This document shows positions 1 through 5,155 of a DNA stretch of 5,165 nt, one piece after another. This DNA is from Bacillota bacterium (GTDB lineage: Bacteria; Bacillota; Dethiobacteria; SKNC01), in the NCBI GenBank assembly GCA_007120745.1, contig SKNC01000057.1, positions 1 to 5,165 of the forward strand, given 5' to 3'. The translations under genes were made by a program, and so were the position numbers. The notes beneath the pieces are model-generated. The model saw nothing but the letters and a program-made list of their open reading frames with translations, ran no database searches and was not told where the DNA came from. Within the stretch, counting starts at the first letter, position 1, and every line of letters begins with the position of its first letter.

Positions 1-1
1 C

Positions 2-70
2 TTTCTCAATAAGAGAATCTTTTTTTTTGTTTATTCTTGTGTCATAATTTATTGCTTTGTCATTATTTAA
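2..70 (-). pseudogene. In-frame continuation of the unknown-function gene beyond its TAA stop
   Basis: Reading on in the same frame after the TAA at 71-73 gives 23 sense codons with no further stop before the window edge. They begin LNNDKAINYDTRIN and continue KKKDSLIEK. The composition looks like the charged C-terminal tail of an exported protein, following directly from QGKY. This suggests that the stop is a premature nonsense codon (or a sequence error) and that the true end lies outside the window. The stretch is short and AT-rich, so an open frame by chance is possible. Confidence 0.35.
3..28 (+). terminator. Weak terminator-like hairpin with a nine-T run, plus-strand orientation
   Basis: TTCTC at 3-7 and GAGAA at 13-17 form a 5-bp stem with an AATAA loop. 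This is followed, after TC, by nine T at 20-28. The orientation would terminate a plus-strand transcript coming from outside the window. The stem is short and cut close to the window edge. The same bases read as AAA lysine codons on the minus strand, so the T run may simply be coding. Confidence 0.2.
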
Positions 71-574
71 TTAGTATTTTCCTTGATAATAGCCGTAGAT
101 TATATAAGTATCAGGTCCTGTATAATTGACAGCTTCTTCCCACGAAGGCTGTAAAAAGAGAAGCACTTTTTCATCTTCCGTCAATGTGGGCGAATCCTCA
201 AAAATAAAGGTGTGGTTCCTTACGGTTCCACCAAGAAGACCTACCGTTATTTCTTTCGGCCCATCCCCTTTCAGGTATTCTTCGATTTCTACGGTATAGT
301 AAGTAACAATATATTTTAGATCATATCTTTCTTCATCACTTTCCCAGCCTTGGACTTGAATTCGTTTGCTTGTGTTATGAAACCATAAAGCTTCTGAAGA
401 CTTAACAGTCCCGATAATAATTTTATCTGATTTATCAGTAAGTTGTTCTACGGTTTGATATGCAATAGATGCAGATATAATGTTTTCTCGAGGTAAAACA
501 TAATGAAAAGAAAGCAAAGCAAAAACTGCAACTACAATGAGTGTTAAGCTTATATGAATTATCCGTTTTTTCAT
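71..574 (-). CDS. Small membrane-anchored or secreted protein of unknown function, probably truncated at its C-terminus
   Basis: I do not recognise a named family, so no function is assigned. The 167-residue product begins with MKKR and a hydrophobic segment at about residues 5-24, which could be an uncleaved anchor or a signal peptide; no lipobox cysteine is seen. The rest is a soluble, beta-rich domain outside the membrane. It has a SDKIIIGTV strand (49-57), YYTVEIEEYLKG (92-103), ITVGLLGG (109-116) and EKVLLFLQPSWEE (135-147), ending in an aromatic, glycine-rich YGYYQGKY. The start is well supported: GAGGGAGG at 585-592 lies 10 bases before the ATG. No convincing promoter was found upstream. 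The frame stays open for 23 codons beyond the TAA at 71-73 and reads like protein, so the gene may be interrupted there. It is separated from ssrA by a terminator and is unlikely to share its transcript. Confidence 0.75.
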   Translation of the reverse strand: MKKRIIHISLTLIVVAVFALLSFHYVLPRENIISASIAYQTVEQLTDKSDKIIIGTVKSSEALWFHNTSKRIQVQGWESDEERYDLKYIVTYYTVEIEEYLKGDGPKEITVGLLGGTVRNHTFIFEDSPTLTEDEKVLLFLQPSWEEAVNYTGPDTYIIYGYYQGKY

Positions 575-584
575 TTATTAATAT

Positions 585-592
585 CCTCCCTC
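585..592 (-). promoter_or_regulatory. Ribosome binding site of the unknown-function gene
   Basis: The minus strand reads GAGGGAGG, 10 bases before the ATG at 572-574. This is a strong match to the anti-Shine-Dalgarno sequence and fixes the start at position 574. Confidence 0.75.
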
Positions 593-598
593 TTTATT

Positions 599-676
599 TT
601 AATAGTTTCGATAGAGTTCACGTAAAGCAGCCATATCTGTCGCCGTAAACTCTTCAACTATTAAGACAATTAATTT
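599..676 (-). pseudogene. Short open frame, possible 3' remnant of a lost gene
   Basis: Between in-frame TAA codons at 677-679 and 599-601 there are 25 sense codons. They end in EEFTATDMAALRELYRNY, which has the look of an amphipathic C-terminal helix. The stop lies 24 bases before the next ATG (574), a normal intra-operon distance. There is no good start: the only ATG is at codon 15 and has no ribosome binding site. I recognise no family. It could be the tail of a gene whose 5' part has decayed, or chance. Confidence 0.25.
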
Positions 677-820
677 TTAAAAAGGTTCCCAAAAGAAGTA
701 AAGATAATGTTGAACGGACAGTTGAGAACATAAAGAATAAATTTTGCCCAGACAGTCTTTTTCCCAACCTGACCGACCTATAATAAACAACTGTAGAACT
801 GGGTCCAAAAATACAAGCAT
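677..820 (-). other. Unsupported 47-codon open frame in the same frame as the remnant downstream
   Basis: An ATG at 818-820 opens a 47-codon frame (MLVFLDPVLQLFIIGRSG at its start, ending QHYLYFFWEPF) that stops at 677-679. It is in the same frame as the 25-codon stretch that follows that stop. No ribosome binding site precedes the ATG, which lies just after the ssrA terminator. I recognise no family. With the stretch at 599-676 it could be one decayed gene of about 75 codons, but the evidence is weak. Confidence 0.15.
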
Positions 821-827
821 AATGTTG
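684..827. repeat. Imperfect direct repeat, two copies about 115 bases apart
   Basis: The copies are at 684-712 and 801-827. They share ATAATGTTG exactly at the right end and a GGNTCC-AAAA block at the left, with an A-rich diverged middle. They may be remnants of an old duplication or element ends. In AT-rich DNA this could also be chance, and only the two short blocks are shared. Confidence 0.2.
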
Positions 828-831
828 CCAC

Positions 832-878
832 AAAAAATTCAAAGTATAAGTTTGCCGTTGCGGCAAACTTATACTTTG
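832..878 (-). terminator. Intrinsic terminator of ssrA
   Basis: Positions 840-857 and 861-878 form a perfect 18-bp stem closed by a 3-base loop. Read on the minus strand the hairpin starts 37 bases after the tmRNA CCA end and is followed by AA and a run of six T (832-837). Its position and strength make it the end of the ssrA transcript, possibly of an smpB-ssrA transcript. Confidence 0.88.
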
Positions 879-914
879 GGTAATAATCATTGTATCAAAA
901 TTTGAGTTTATATT

Positions 915-1269
915 TGGTGGAGGCGGCGGGAATTGAACCCGCGTCCGAAAGCATACCAGCAGAAACATCTACGAGCATAGTCCTGATTCTTCTTTTTGTG
1001 CCGTGGTTACCACAGGACGGGGATTACACGGTCACTAGCTCAGGTGAGTTCCCTGGTTCTGAATATGAGCAGCTTCAGTTCAGGTAGCCTGCTGCTTGTC
1101 GCCCATTCCAGTTTCACAGGCAAAAACCGGGTGGACGGCTGCTTTATCTAAGCAGCTAAAGCGTAATTATTTTCTGCAGTTGTTTTAACTGTTCCATGTT
1201 GATGACCGGGCCATGGTCCCGGGCTCGCAGCCTCTACCCATACCACCCTCGTCGAATCCTTACGCCCCC
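915..1269 (-). ncRNA. ssrA: Transfer-messenger RNA (tmRNA, 10Sa RNA)
   Basis: This 355-base RNA rescues ribosomes stalled on messages without a stop codon: charged with alanine and carried by SmpB, it enters the empty A site, switches the ribosome onto its own tag frame and marks the product for proteolysis. The 5' end GGGGGCG pairs with CGCCTCC near the 3' end. This leaves A plus an encoded CCA at 915-917 and places a G-U pair at position 3, the alanine identity element. The 3' domain has a T arm with GGTTCAATTC, and the 5' part has the conserved GTAAGGATTCGACG. A CCGGG/CCCGG stem after the 5' domain fits pseudoknot 1. The tag frame is at 1148-1177, with its stop in a 7-bp GCTGCTT/AAGCAGC helix (H5). 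The gene starts 31 bases after smpB, a common clostridial arrangement. It is a one-piece tmRNA, not the permuted two-piece form. Confidence 0.98.
1148..1177 (-). other. tmRNA proteolysis-tag reading frame
   Basis: The resume codon GCA (1175-1177) opens nine codons reading AENNYALAA, followed by TAG at 1148-1150. With the alanine carried by the tmRNA itself, the appended tag would be AAENNYALAA. The LAA end is the form recognised by ClpXP-type proteases. A second stop, TAA, follows one base after the TAG in a different frame. Confidence 0.93.
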
Positions 1270-1287
1270 AAAATTTATTAGAATTTT

Positions 1288-1293
1288 ATTATA
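1288..1293 (-). promoter_or_regulatory. Candidate -10 box for ssrA
   Basis: The minus strand reads TATAAT exactly, just after the smpB stop codon. Transcription would begin near 1281, leaving a leader of about 12 bases to be removed (normally by RNase P) to give the mature end at 1269. The best -35 at 17-base spacing (ACGCCA, inside smpB) is poor, and there is no extended TG motif. ssrA may therefore rely mainly on read-through from smpB. Confidence 0.35.
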
Positions 1294-1300
1294 AAGTTTT

Positions 1301-1759
1301 TCATTGTTTCTGGCGTTCCCGGAAAGCCCTTTCAATTTCCCGTTTCGCAGTTTTTTCTTGAAGGGTTTTCCTCTTGTCATAGAGCTTCTTCCCCCGGGCC
1401 AATCCTAATTCCACCTTGACTTTACCATTTCTAAGGTAAAGTTTTAAGGGAATCAAGGTAAAACCCTTTTCTTTAATGAGGCCGATGAGCCTCTTTATCT
1501 CCATTTTATGCATTAACAATTTTCTTGTGCGTAACGGGTCATGATTAAATATATTTCCCTGCTCATAAGGGCTAATATGCATATTATACAAAAATAACTC
1601 GCCCTTATCAACCCGGGCAAAACTGTCTTTCAAGTTCACCCTGCCGGCCCTGATGGACTTGACTTCAGTGCCCTGCAGGGCAATACCGGCTTCATAGGTT
1701 TCATCAATATGATAATCATGTCTGGCTTTTCGATTCCGGGCAAAAATCTTTTCACTCAT
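1301..1759 (-). CDS. smpB: SsrA-binding protein SmpB
   Basis: SmpB binds the tRNA-like part of tmRNA, delivers it to stalled ribosomes and mimics the missing codon-anticodon contact in the decoding centre. The 152-residue product has the usual family length and is complete. Visible family motifs are NRKARHDYHI (9-18), TYEAGIALQGTEVKSIR (21-37), the RNA-contacting strand HISPYEQGN with NHDP (61-74), RKLLMH (79-84), GLARGKKLYDKR (119-130), and a basic C-terminal tail KREIERAFRERQKQ that becomes helical in the mRNA channel. The start at 1759 follows GGAG (1766-1769) by 6 bases. It lies between rnr and ssrA, both partners in the same rescue pathway. A near-consensus promoter (1860-1888) and a hairpin in the leader (1774-1812) suggest its own transcription in addition to any read-through from rnr. 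Confidence 0.98.
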   Translation of the reverse strand: MSEKIFARNRKARHDYHIDETYEAGIALQGTEVKSIRAGRVNLKDSFARVDKGELFLYNMHISPYEQGNIFNHDPLRTRKLLMHKMEIKRLIGLIKEKGFTLIPLKLYLRNGKVKVELGLARGKKLYDKRKTLQEKTAKREIERAFRERQKQ

Positions 1760-1773
1760 TATTATCTCCGGGG

Positions 1774-1812
1774 AAAAACGAGCCCTATCTGTCTTCTGCA
1801 GACAAATAGGGC
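1774..1812 (-). terminator. Terminator-like hairpin in the smpB leader, probably the end of rnr
   Basis: Positions 1782-1794 and 1800-1812 form a 13-bp stem with a 5-base loop; on the minus-strand RNA the one non-Watson-Crick pair is a G-U, so the fold is best in that direction. TCG and then five T (1774-1778) follow. No other terminator lies between rnr and this point, so it probably ends rnr transcripts. It sits downstream of the smpB promoter and only a few bases before the smpB ribosome binding site, so it may also act as an attenuator of smpB. Confidence 0.65.
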
Positions 1813-1859
1813 ACTTATTTTTCTAAAAAATGTCAGTTGAATAAGCACTTCCTAAATGA

Positions 1860-1888
1860 ATTGTAACATTATTCGAAGTTTATGTCAA
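1860..1888 (-). promoter_or_regulatory. Sigma-A promoter for smpB
   Basis: On the minus strand TTGACA (1883-1888) and TACAAT (1860-1865) are separated by exactly 17 bases: a perfect -35 and a 5-of-6 -10. Transcription would start near 1853, giving a leader of about 94 bases that contains the hairpin at 1782-1812. A second TTGACA lies upstream at 1910-1915, within the palindrome GTGTCTTGACAC (1909-1920); its best -10 (TGCAAT, 4 of 6, 16-base spacing) is weaker. Confidence 0.75.
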
Positions 1889-1968
1889 TTGCAGCGCACT
1901 TCAAGATTGTGTCAAGACACGGGTGTTAGAAAATATTTCCGCATCCTGCTTTTTGGGAGCTTCCTTGT

Positions 1969-4086
1969 TTAATCCACCAGAACAAAATCAATATTTCTTT
2001 CCTCGCGATTAACATTGCTCACCAGTATTTTAACCGGATCCCCAATGCGGTAGATCTTTTTGGTCCTTTCTCCCTCCAGGGAAAACTCCTTAGCGATAAA
2101 GTGATAGTAATCATCTGCCATGCTGCTGATGTGGACCAGTCCTTCAATGGTATTTTCCAGCATGACAAACATTCCAAAGTTCGTGATGCTGCTGATAATA
2201 GCGGAGAATTCCTGTCCCACTTTATCCTCCATGTACTCTACTTTTTTCAGGTCCTGGCTCTCTCTTTCCGCTTCCATGGCCATCCGCTCCCGGTTTGAGG
2301 AGTGCTCCGCAGCTGCAGGGAGATTTTTTTTGAGTTTTTTTATTCTTTTTTTAGAAAGCTCCCCGCTTTGCAGTACTTCCCTGGTAATTCTGTGAATCAC
2401 CAGGTCAGGATAACGTCGAATGGGTGAGGTAAAATGAGTGTAATACTCCGATGCCAGTCCAAAATGCCTTTCTTTTAATTCTGAATATCGGGCTAATTTC
2501 ATTGACCTCAACAGAATTGTATGAATAATTCTTTCTTCCTTTTTTCCTTTGGCCTGCTCCAGGACGTTCTGCAGTGTCGAAGGATGAAGGTTTCTCAGGC
2601 TTCCCTTTAAGGTATAACCAAAGTTTGTAATATAGTCCCTAAAATTAATAATCTTCTCCTCATCTGGGTCAGGGTGGATTCTATATAAAAATGGTATCTT
2701 CATATGATAAAAGTGTTCTGCTACCACTTCATTACAGGTAATCATAAATTCCTCAATAATGCTCTCGGCAATTCCCCTTTTCTTTTCTCCTACCATAATG
2801 GGACGGCCGTTTTCGTCCAGTTTTACATAAGTCTCGGGAAACTCAAAGCCCAGCGCCCCTCTTTTTCGACGGTTGTCTTTCAATATTTTAGACAGCTCCG
2901 TCATATTCTGCAGCATGGGAACAATCTCTTTATATTTTTCCTTCAGCTGCGGATCATTTTCTTCAATAATTTTATTCACATTCTGGTAGGTCATTCTTTC
3001 ATTAATATTGATAATGCTGACATGCAGCTCATGGTTTATAATGTTTCCCGCATGGTTAAGATCAATCATTGCACTTAAGGTAAGCCGGTCAATATTGGGA
3101 TTCAAACTGCATAAATCGTTGGAAAGGCGGGGCGGCAGCATGGGAATTACCCGGTCTACCAGGTAAACACTGGTCCCTCTCAGGAACGCTTCCCGGTCTA
3201 AAAAACTGCCTTCCCTGACGTAGTAACCCACATCCGCAATATGAACTCCTAATCGATACCCTTTTTCAGTTTTATCCAAAGATACAGCATCGTCCAGATC
3301 CTTGGCTTCCTGGTCGTCAATGGTTATGGTCAGCAGGCCCCGAAGGTCTTCTCTCTGCTCATATTCAGAGTCACTAATCTTGTCTGAAAACTGCTCTACT
3401 TCTGTCAAAGCATCAGGAGGGAAATCTTCCGGCAGCTCATATTTTTTTATTATGGAAAATATGTCAACCCCTGGCAGGCTTTTATGCCCAAGAACCTCGG
3501 TAATCACCCCTTCAGGGTTTCTTCTTTTTTCGGACCAGCGGGTAATTTCTACCACCACTTTGTCCCCGTTTTTAGCGCTGCGGGAACACCCTTTAGGTAT
3601 AAATATGTCCTGTATAATCCGGTGTTCATCAGGAATCACAAAGCCATAGTTCCGGTAACACTCATAAGTGCCCACCAGGGTTTTATTGGCCCTATCTATG
3701 ATACGAATAATCTCCCCTTCTGGTTTTTTGTCTTCTGCTTTTTTTATCAATCGGGCAACAACCCGGTCTCCGTGCATGGCTCCGTTTATATCATTTGGAT
3801 TAACAAAGACATCTTTCTGTTCTTTTTGTTCCGGGATAATAAAGCCATACCCCTGAGGATGCGCCTGCAGGTATCCCACCACTAAATTCATTCTTTCGGG
3901 AACACCATACCGGTTGTACCTGGTTTTAATAATTTCTCCGTTTTCTTCCATATCTTTCAATAATTTAGTAAACTTTTTTATTTCTTTTTTTTCGGTAATT
4001 TGCATTAATGTAACAAGCTCTTCCAGGTTCAAAGGCTTGTAGGCCTCTTCCCTCATAAAGTTCAAAAGCTTTTCTTTCATGGACAT
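1969..4086 (-). CDS. rnr: Ribonuclease R, 3'-to-5' exoribonuclease of the RNB family
   Basis: RNase R degrades structured RNA processively from the 3' end and, with SmpB-tmRNA, removes messages that stalled ribosomes. The 705-residue product is complete and typical of clostridial RNase R; it is shorter than the E. coli enzyme, lacking its long lysine-rich tail. Domains in order: helix-turn-helix (about 1-65), first cold-shock domain (68-125, with GYGFIIP), second cold-shock domain (138-198, with NYGFVIP), RNB catalytic domain (247-572) and S1 domain (622-703, with NFGMFVMLENTIEGLVHIS). The metal-binding motif IDDQEAKDLDDA supplies Asp257, Asp263, Asp265 and Asp266, matching Asp272/278/280/281 of E. 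coli. YTHFTSPIRRYPDL (549-562) and GTSVYLVDRVIPMLPPRLSN (304-323) are intact. The start at 4086 is chosen over the ATG two codons later because GAGGAGGG lies 10 bases before it. A promoter precedes it at 4189-4217. Confidence 0.97.
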   Translation of the reverse strand: MSMKEKLLNFMREEAYKPLNLEELVTLMQITEKKEIKKFTKLLKDMEENGEIIKTRYNRYGVPERMNLVVGYLQAHPQGYGFIIPEQKEQKDVFVNPNDINGAMHGDRVVARLIKKAEDKKPEGEIIRIIDRANKTLVGTYECYRNYGFVIPDEHRIIQDIFIPKGCSRSAKNGDKVVVEITRWSEKRRNPEGVITEVLGHKSLPGVDIFSIIKKYELPEDFPPDALTEVEQFSDKISDSEYEQREDLRGLLTITIDDQEAKDLDDAVSLDKTEKGYRLGVHIADVGYYVREGSFLDREAFLRGTSVYLVDRVIPMLPPRLSNDLCSLNPNIDRLTLSAMIDLNHAGNIINHELHVSIININERMTYQNVNKIIEENDPQLKEKYKEIVPMLQNMTELSKILKDNRRKRGALGFEFPETYVKLDENGRPIMVGEKKRGIAESIIEEFMITCNEVVAEHFYHMKIPFLYRIHPDPDEEKIINFRDYITNFGYTLKGSLRNLHPSTLQNVLEQAKGKKEERIIHTILLRSMKLARYSELKERHFGLASEYYTHFTSPIRRYPDLVIHRITREVLQSGELSKKRIKKLKKNLPAAAEHSSNRERMAMEAERESQDLKKVEYMEDKVGQEFSAIISSITNFGMFVMLENTIEGLVHISSMADDYYHFIAKEFSLEGERTKKIYRIGDPVKILVSNVNREERNIDFVLVD

Positions 4087-4096
4087 GTTGTTCTTC

Positions 4097-4103
4097 CCTC
4101 CTC
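4097..4103 (-). promoter_or_regulatory. Ribosome binding site of rnr
   Basis: GAGGAGG on the minus strand ends 10 bases before the ATG at 4084-4086. The alternative ATG at 4078-4080 would be 16 bases away, so the upstream start is preferred. Confidence 0.75.
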
Positions 4104-4188
4104 ATGGAACATGACACTTATTATTCCCAATAAATAAAATAGTATGTTTTTCCAATTATTGTTTCAATATTATTTTAAGTTCTTCTCC

Positions 4189-4217
4189 ATTATATAGAAA
4201 ATATTTTAAAATCTAAA
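4189..4217 (-). promoter_or_regulatory. Candidate sigma-A promoter for rnr
   Basis: The minus strand has a perfect TATAAT (4189-4194) and, 17 bases upstream, TTTAGA (4212-4217), which matches the -35 consensus at 4 of 6 positions. The AT-rich spacer and upstream region fit a promoter. The start would be near 4182, giving a leader of about 95 bases with no recognised riboswitch. An imperfect, AT-rich inverted repeat in the leader is too weak to call. Confidence 0.55.
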
Positions 4218-4238
4218 GTGTTAATGAAACATTTATGC

Positions 4239-4258
4239 GACAAATGAGAACCGTCCCC
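4239..4258 (-). repeat. Short REP-like motif
   Basis: The minus strand reads GGGGACGGTTCTC followed by ATTTGTC. From memory, this GGGACGGTTCTC word recurs between genes in many Clostridia, often near IS200-like REP-associated transposases; I could not check this here. Only a half-motif is present, with no inverted partner and no transposase nearby. Confidence 0.35.
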
Positions 4259-4281
4259 GTTATTAAGCCTTAGTACAAATG

Positions 4282-4312
4282 AAACGGCAGGCAAAAAATT
4301 TGCCTGCCGTTT
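4282..4312 (-). terminator. Terminator-like hairpin after hppA
   Basis: Positions 4282-4295 and 4299-4312 form a perfect 14-bp inverted repeat with a 3-base loop. It lies 21 bases after the pyrophosphatase stop codon, in the right place to end that transcript. The U-rich tail is modest: on the minus strand the stem ends in TTT, followed by CATTTG. Confidence 0.72.
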
Positions 4313-4331
4313 GTATTGTTTGTATTGTTTG
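4310..4331. repeat. Nine-base tandem repeat, about 2.4 copies
   Basis: TTTGTATTG is repeated exactly at 4310-4318 and 4319-4327 and continues with TTTG to 4331. It lies between the hppA stop codon and the hairpin and overlaps the hairpin by 3 bases. It may have arisen by replication slippage; no function is evident. Confidence 0.7.
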
Positions 4332-4333
4332 TT

Positions 4334-5155
4334 TTAGTTAGGGAACAGAGGTGCAAATACCAGGGCTACGATACTTACCAGCTTGAGCAGAATGTTCAGT
4401 GAGGGACCGGAGGTATCCTTGAAGGGGTCACCTACGGTGTCACCAACAACGGCTGCAGCGTGAACTTCTGTTCCTTTACCGCCATGGGCTCCGCCTTCGA
4501 TGTATTTCTTGGCGTTATCCCAGGCGCCGCCGGCATTAGCCATGTTAATGGCCATACATACACCGGTTACCAGAACACCGGCCAGCAGTCCACCCAGGGC
4601 CTGTGCGCCCAGAGTGAAGCCAATGAGCAGGGGAACGACAACGGCCATGAGACCGGGAAGAATCATCTCTTTTAAGGCAGCCCCGGTGCTGATGTCAACA
4701 CACTTGGCGTGGTCGGGCTTGGCTTTGTATTCCATGATACCGGGGATTTCCCGGAACTGGCGCCGCACTTCTTCAATCATCATGAAAGCTGCTTTTCCTA
4801 CGGCTTCCATGGTCATAGCGGAGAACAGGAATACCATCAAACCACCAATCAGCAGTCCAGCGATAACCTCTGCGCTGGTGATGTCGATAACATCCAGGTT
4901 TGCGGCCTGAGTAAAGGCCGAGAACAGCGCAAGGGAGGTTAGAGCCGCCGATCCAATGGCAAAACCTTTACCTATCGCAGCGGTGGTGTTCCCTAAGGAG
5001 TCCAGCTGGTCGGTAATGCTTCGAACTTCGGGTCCTAATTCTGCCATCTCGGAAATACCACCGGCGTTGTCAGCAATGGGACCGTATGCATCAACTGCAA
5101 TAACCATACCGGCGGTTGCCAGCATACCTACGGCAGAAATCGCAATCCCGTAGAG
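4334..5155 (-). CDS. hppA: C-terminal part of a potassium-dependent membrane pyrophosphatase, broken by an upstream in-frame TGA
   Basis: Membrane pyrophosphatases couple hydrolysis of pyrophosphate to H+ or Na+ export across the cytoplasmic membrane. About 273 codons are present of a protein normally near 670-700 residues; the rest would lie off the right edge. Counting from the Met at 5125, family motifs are DAYGPIADNAGGISEM (12-27), GNTTAAIGKGFAIGSA (45-60), GGAWDNAKKYIEGG (199-212) and GDTVGDPFKDTSGPS (228-242), which supply several metal- and pyrophosphate-binding Asp and Lys residues. Several hydrophobic spans are present, and the end SIVALVFAPLF is typical. Ala49 and Gly52, in the GNTTAAIG motif, mark the K+-dependent class; K+-independent enzymes have Lys in the first place. 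Whether it pumps Na+ or H+ is decided in the missing half. Recognisable protein (LYGIAISAVG) continues upstream of the Met at 5125 to a TGA at 5156-5158, so 5125 is not a true start and the gene is either interrupted or misread there. Confidence 0.88.
   Translation of the reverse strand, partial: LYGIAISAVGMLATAGMVIAVDAYGPIADNAGGISEMAELGPEVRSITDQLDSLGNTTAAIGKGFAIGSAALTSLALFSAFTQAANLDVIDITSAEVIAGLLIGGLMVFLFSAMTMEAVGKAAFMMIEEVRRQFREIPGIMEYKAKPDHAKCVDISTGAALKEMILPGLMAVVVPLLIGFTLGAQALGGLLAGVLVTGVCMAINMANAGGAWDNAKKYIEGGAHGGKGTEVHAAAVVGDTVGDPFKDTSGPSLNILLKLVSIVALVFAPLFPN

Larger units (their letters stand above)
575..914. other. Gene-poor stretch between ssrA and the unknown-function gene
   Basis: These 340 bases hold the ssrA terminator (832-878), two short minus-strand frames of doubtful coding value (677-820 and 599-676), an imperfect direct repeat (684-712 and 801-827) and the ribosome binding site at 585-592. 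No tRNA, transposase gene or convincing promoter was seen on either strand. Confidence 0.6.

Noticed and set aside
654..968. Minus-strand 104-codon frame containing TRVQFPPPPPN
   Set aside because: It begins inside the tmRNA gene and reads through the tmRNA CCA end and the ssrA terminator. This is the sense-strand version of the same artefact.
915..975. A separate alanine tRNA gene at the 3' end of ssrA
   Set aside because: The T arm and acceptor strand are present, but there is no anticodon arm of a normal tRNA. The matching 5' acceptor strand lies about 350 bases away at 1263-1269, so it is the tRNA-like domain of tmRNA.
890..1087. Plus-strand 65-codon frame containing VEAAGIEPASES
   Set aside because: It lies antisense over the 3' part of the tmRNA gene. 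The VEAAGIEPA string is a well-known false translation of tRNA and tmRNA 3' ends.
1909..1920. Palindrome GTGTCTTGACAC as an operator
   Set aside because: It has only 5-bp arms, does not match LexA, CtsR or CIRCE sites, and lies mostly upstream of the better promoter. It is noted under the promoter but not called.
2101..3885. Several plus-strand frames of 62-133 codons opposite rnr
   Set aside because: They are antisense shadows of an intact, well-conserved RNase R gene, overlap each other in different frames, and resemble no protein family.
4460..5153. Plus-strand frames of 65-136 codons opposite the pyrophosphatase gene
   Set aside because: They are antisense to conserved HppA motifs; the open frames reflect the codon composition of the real gene.
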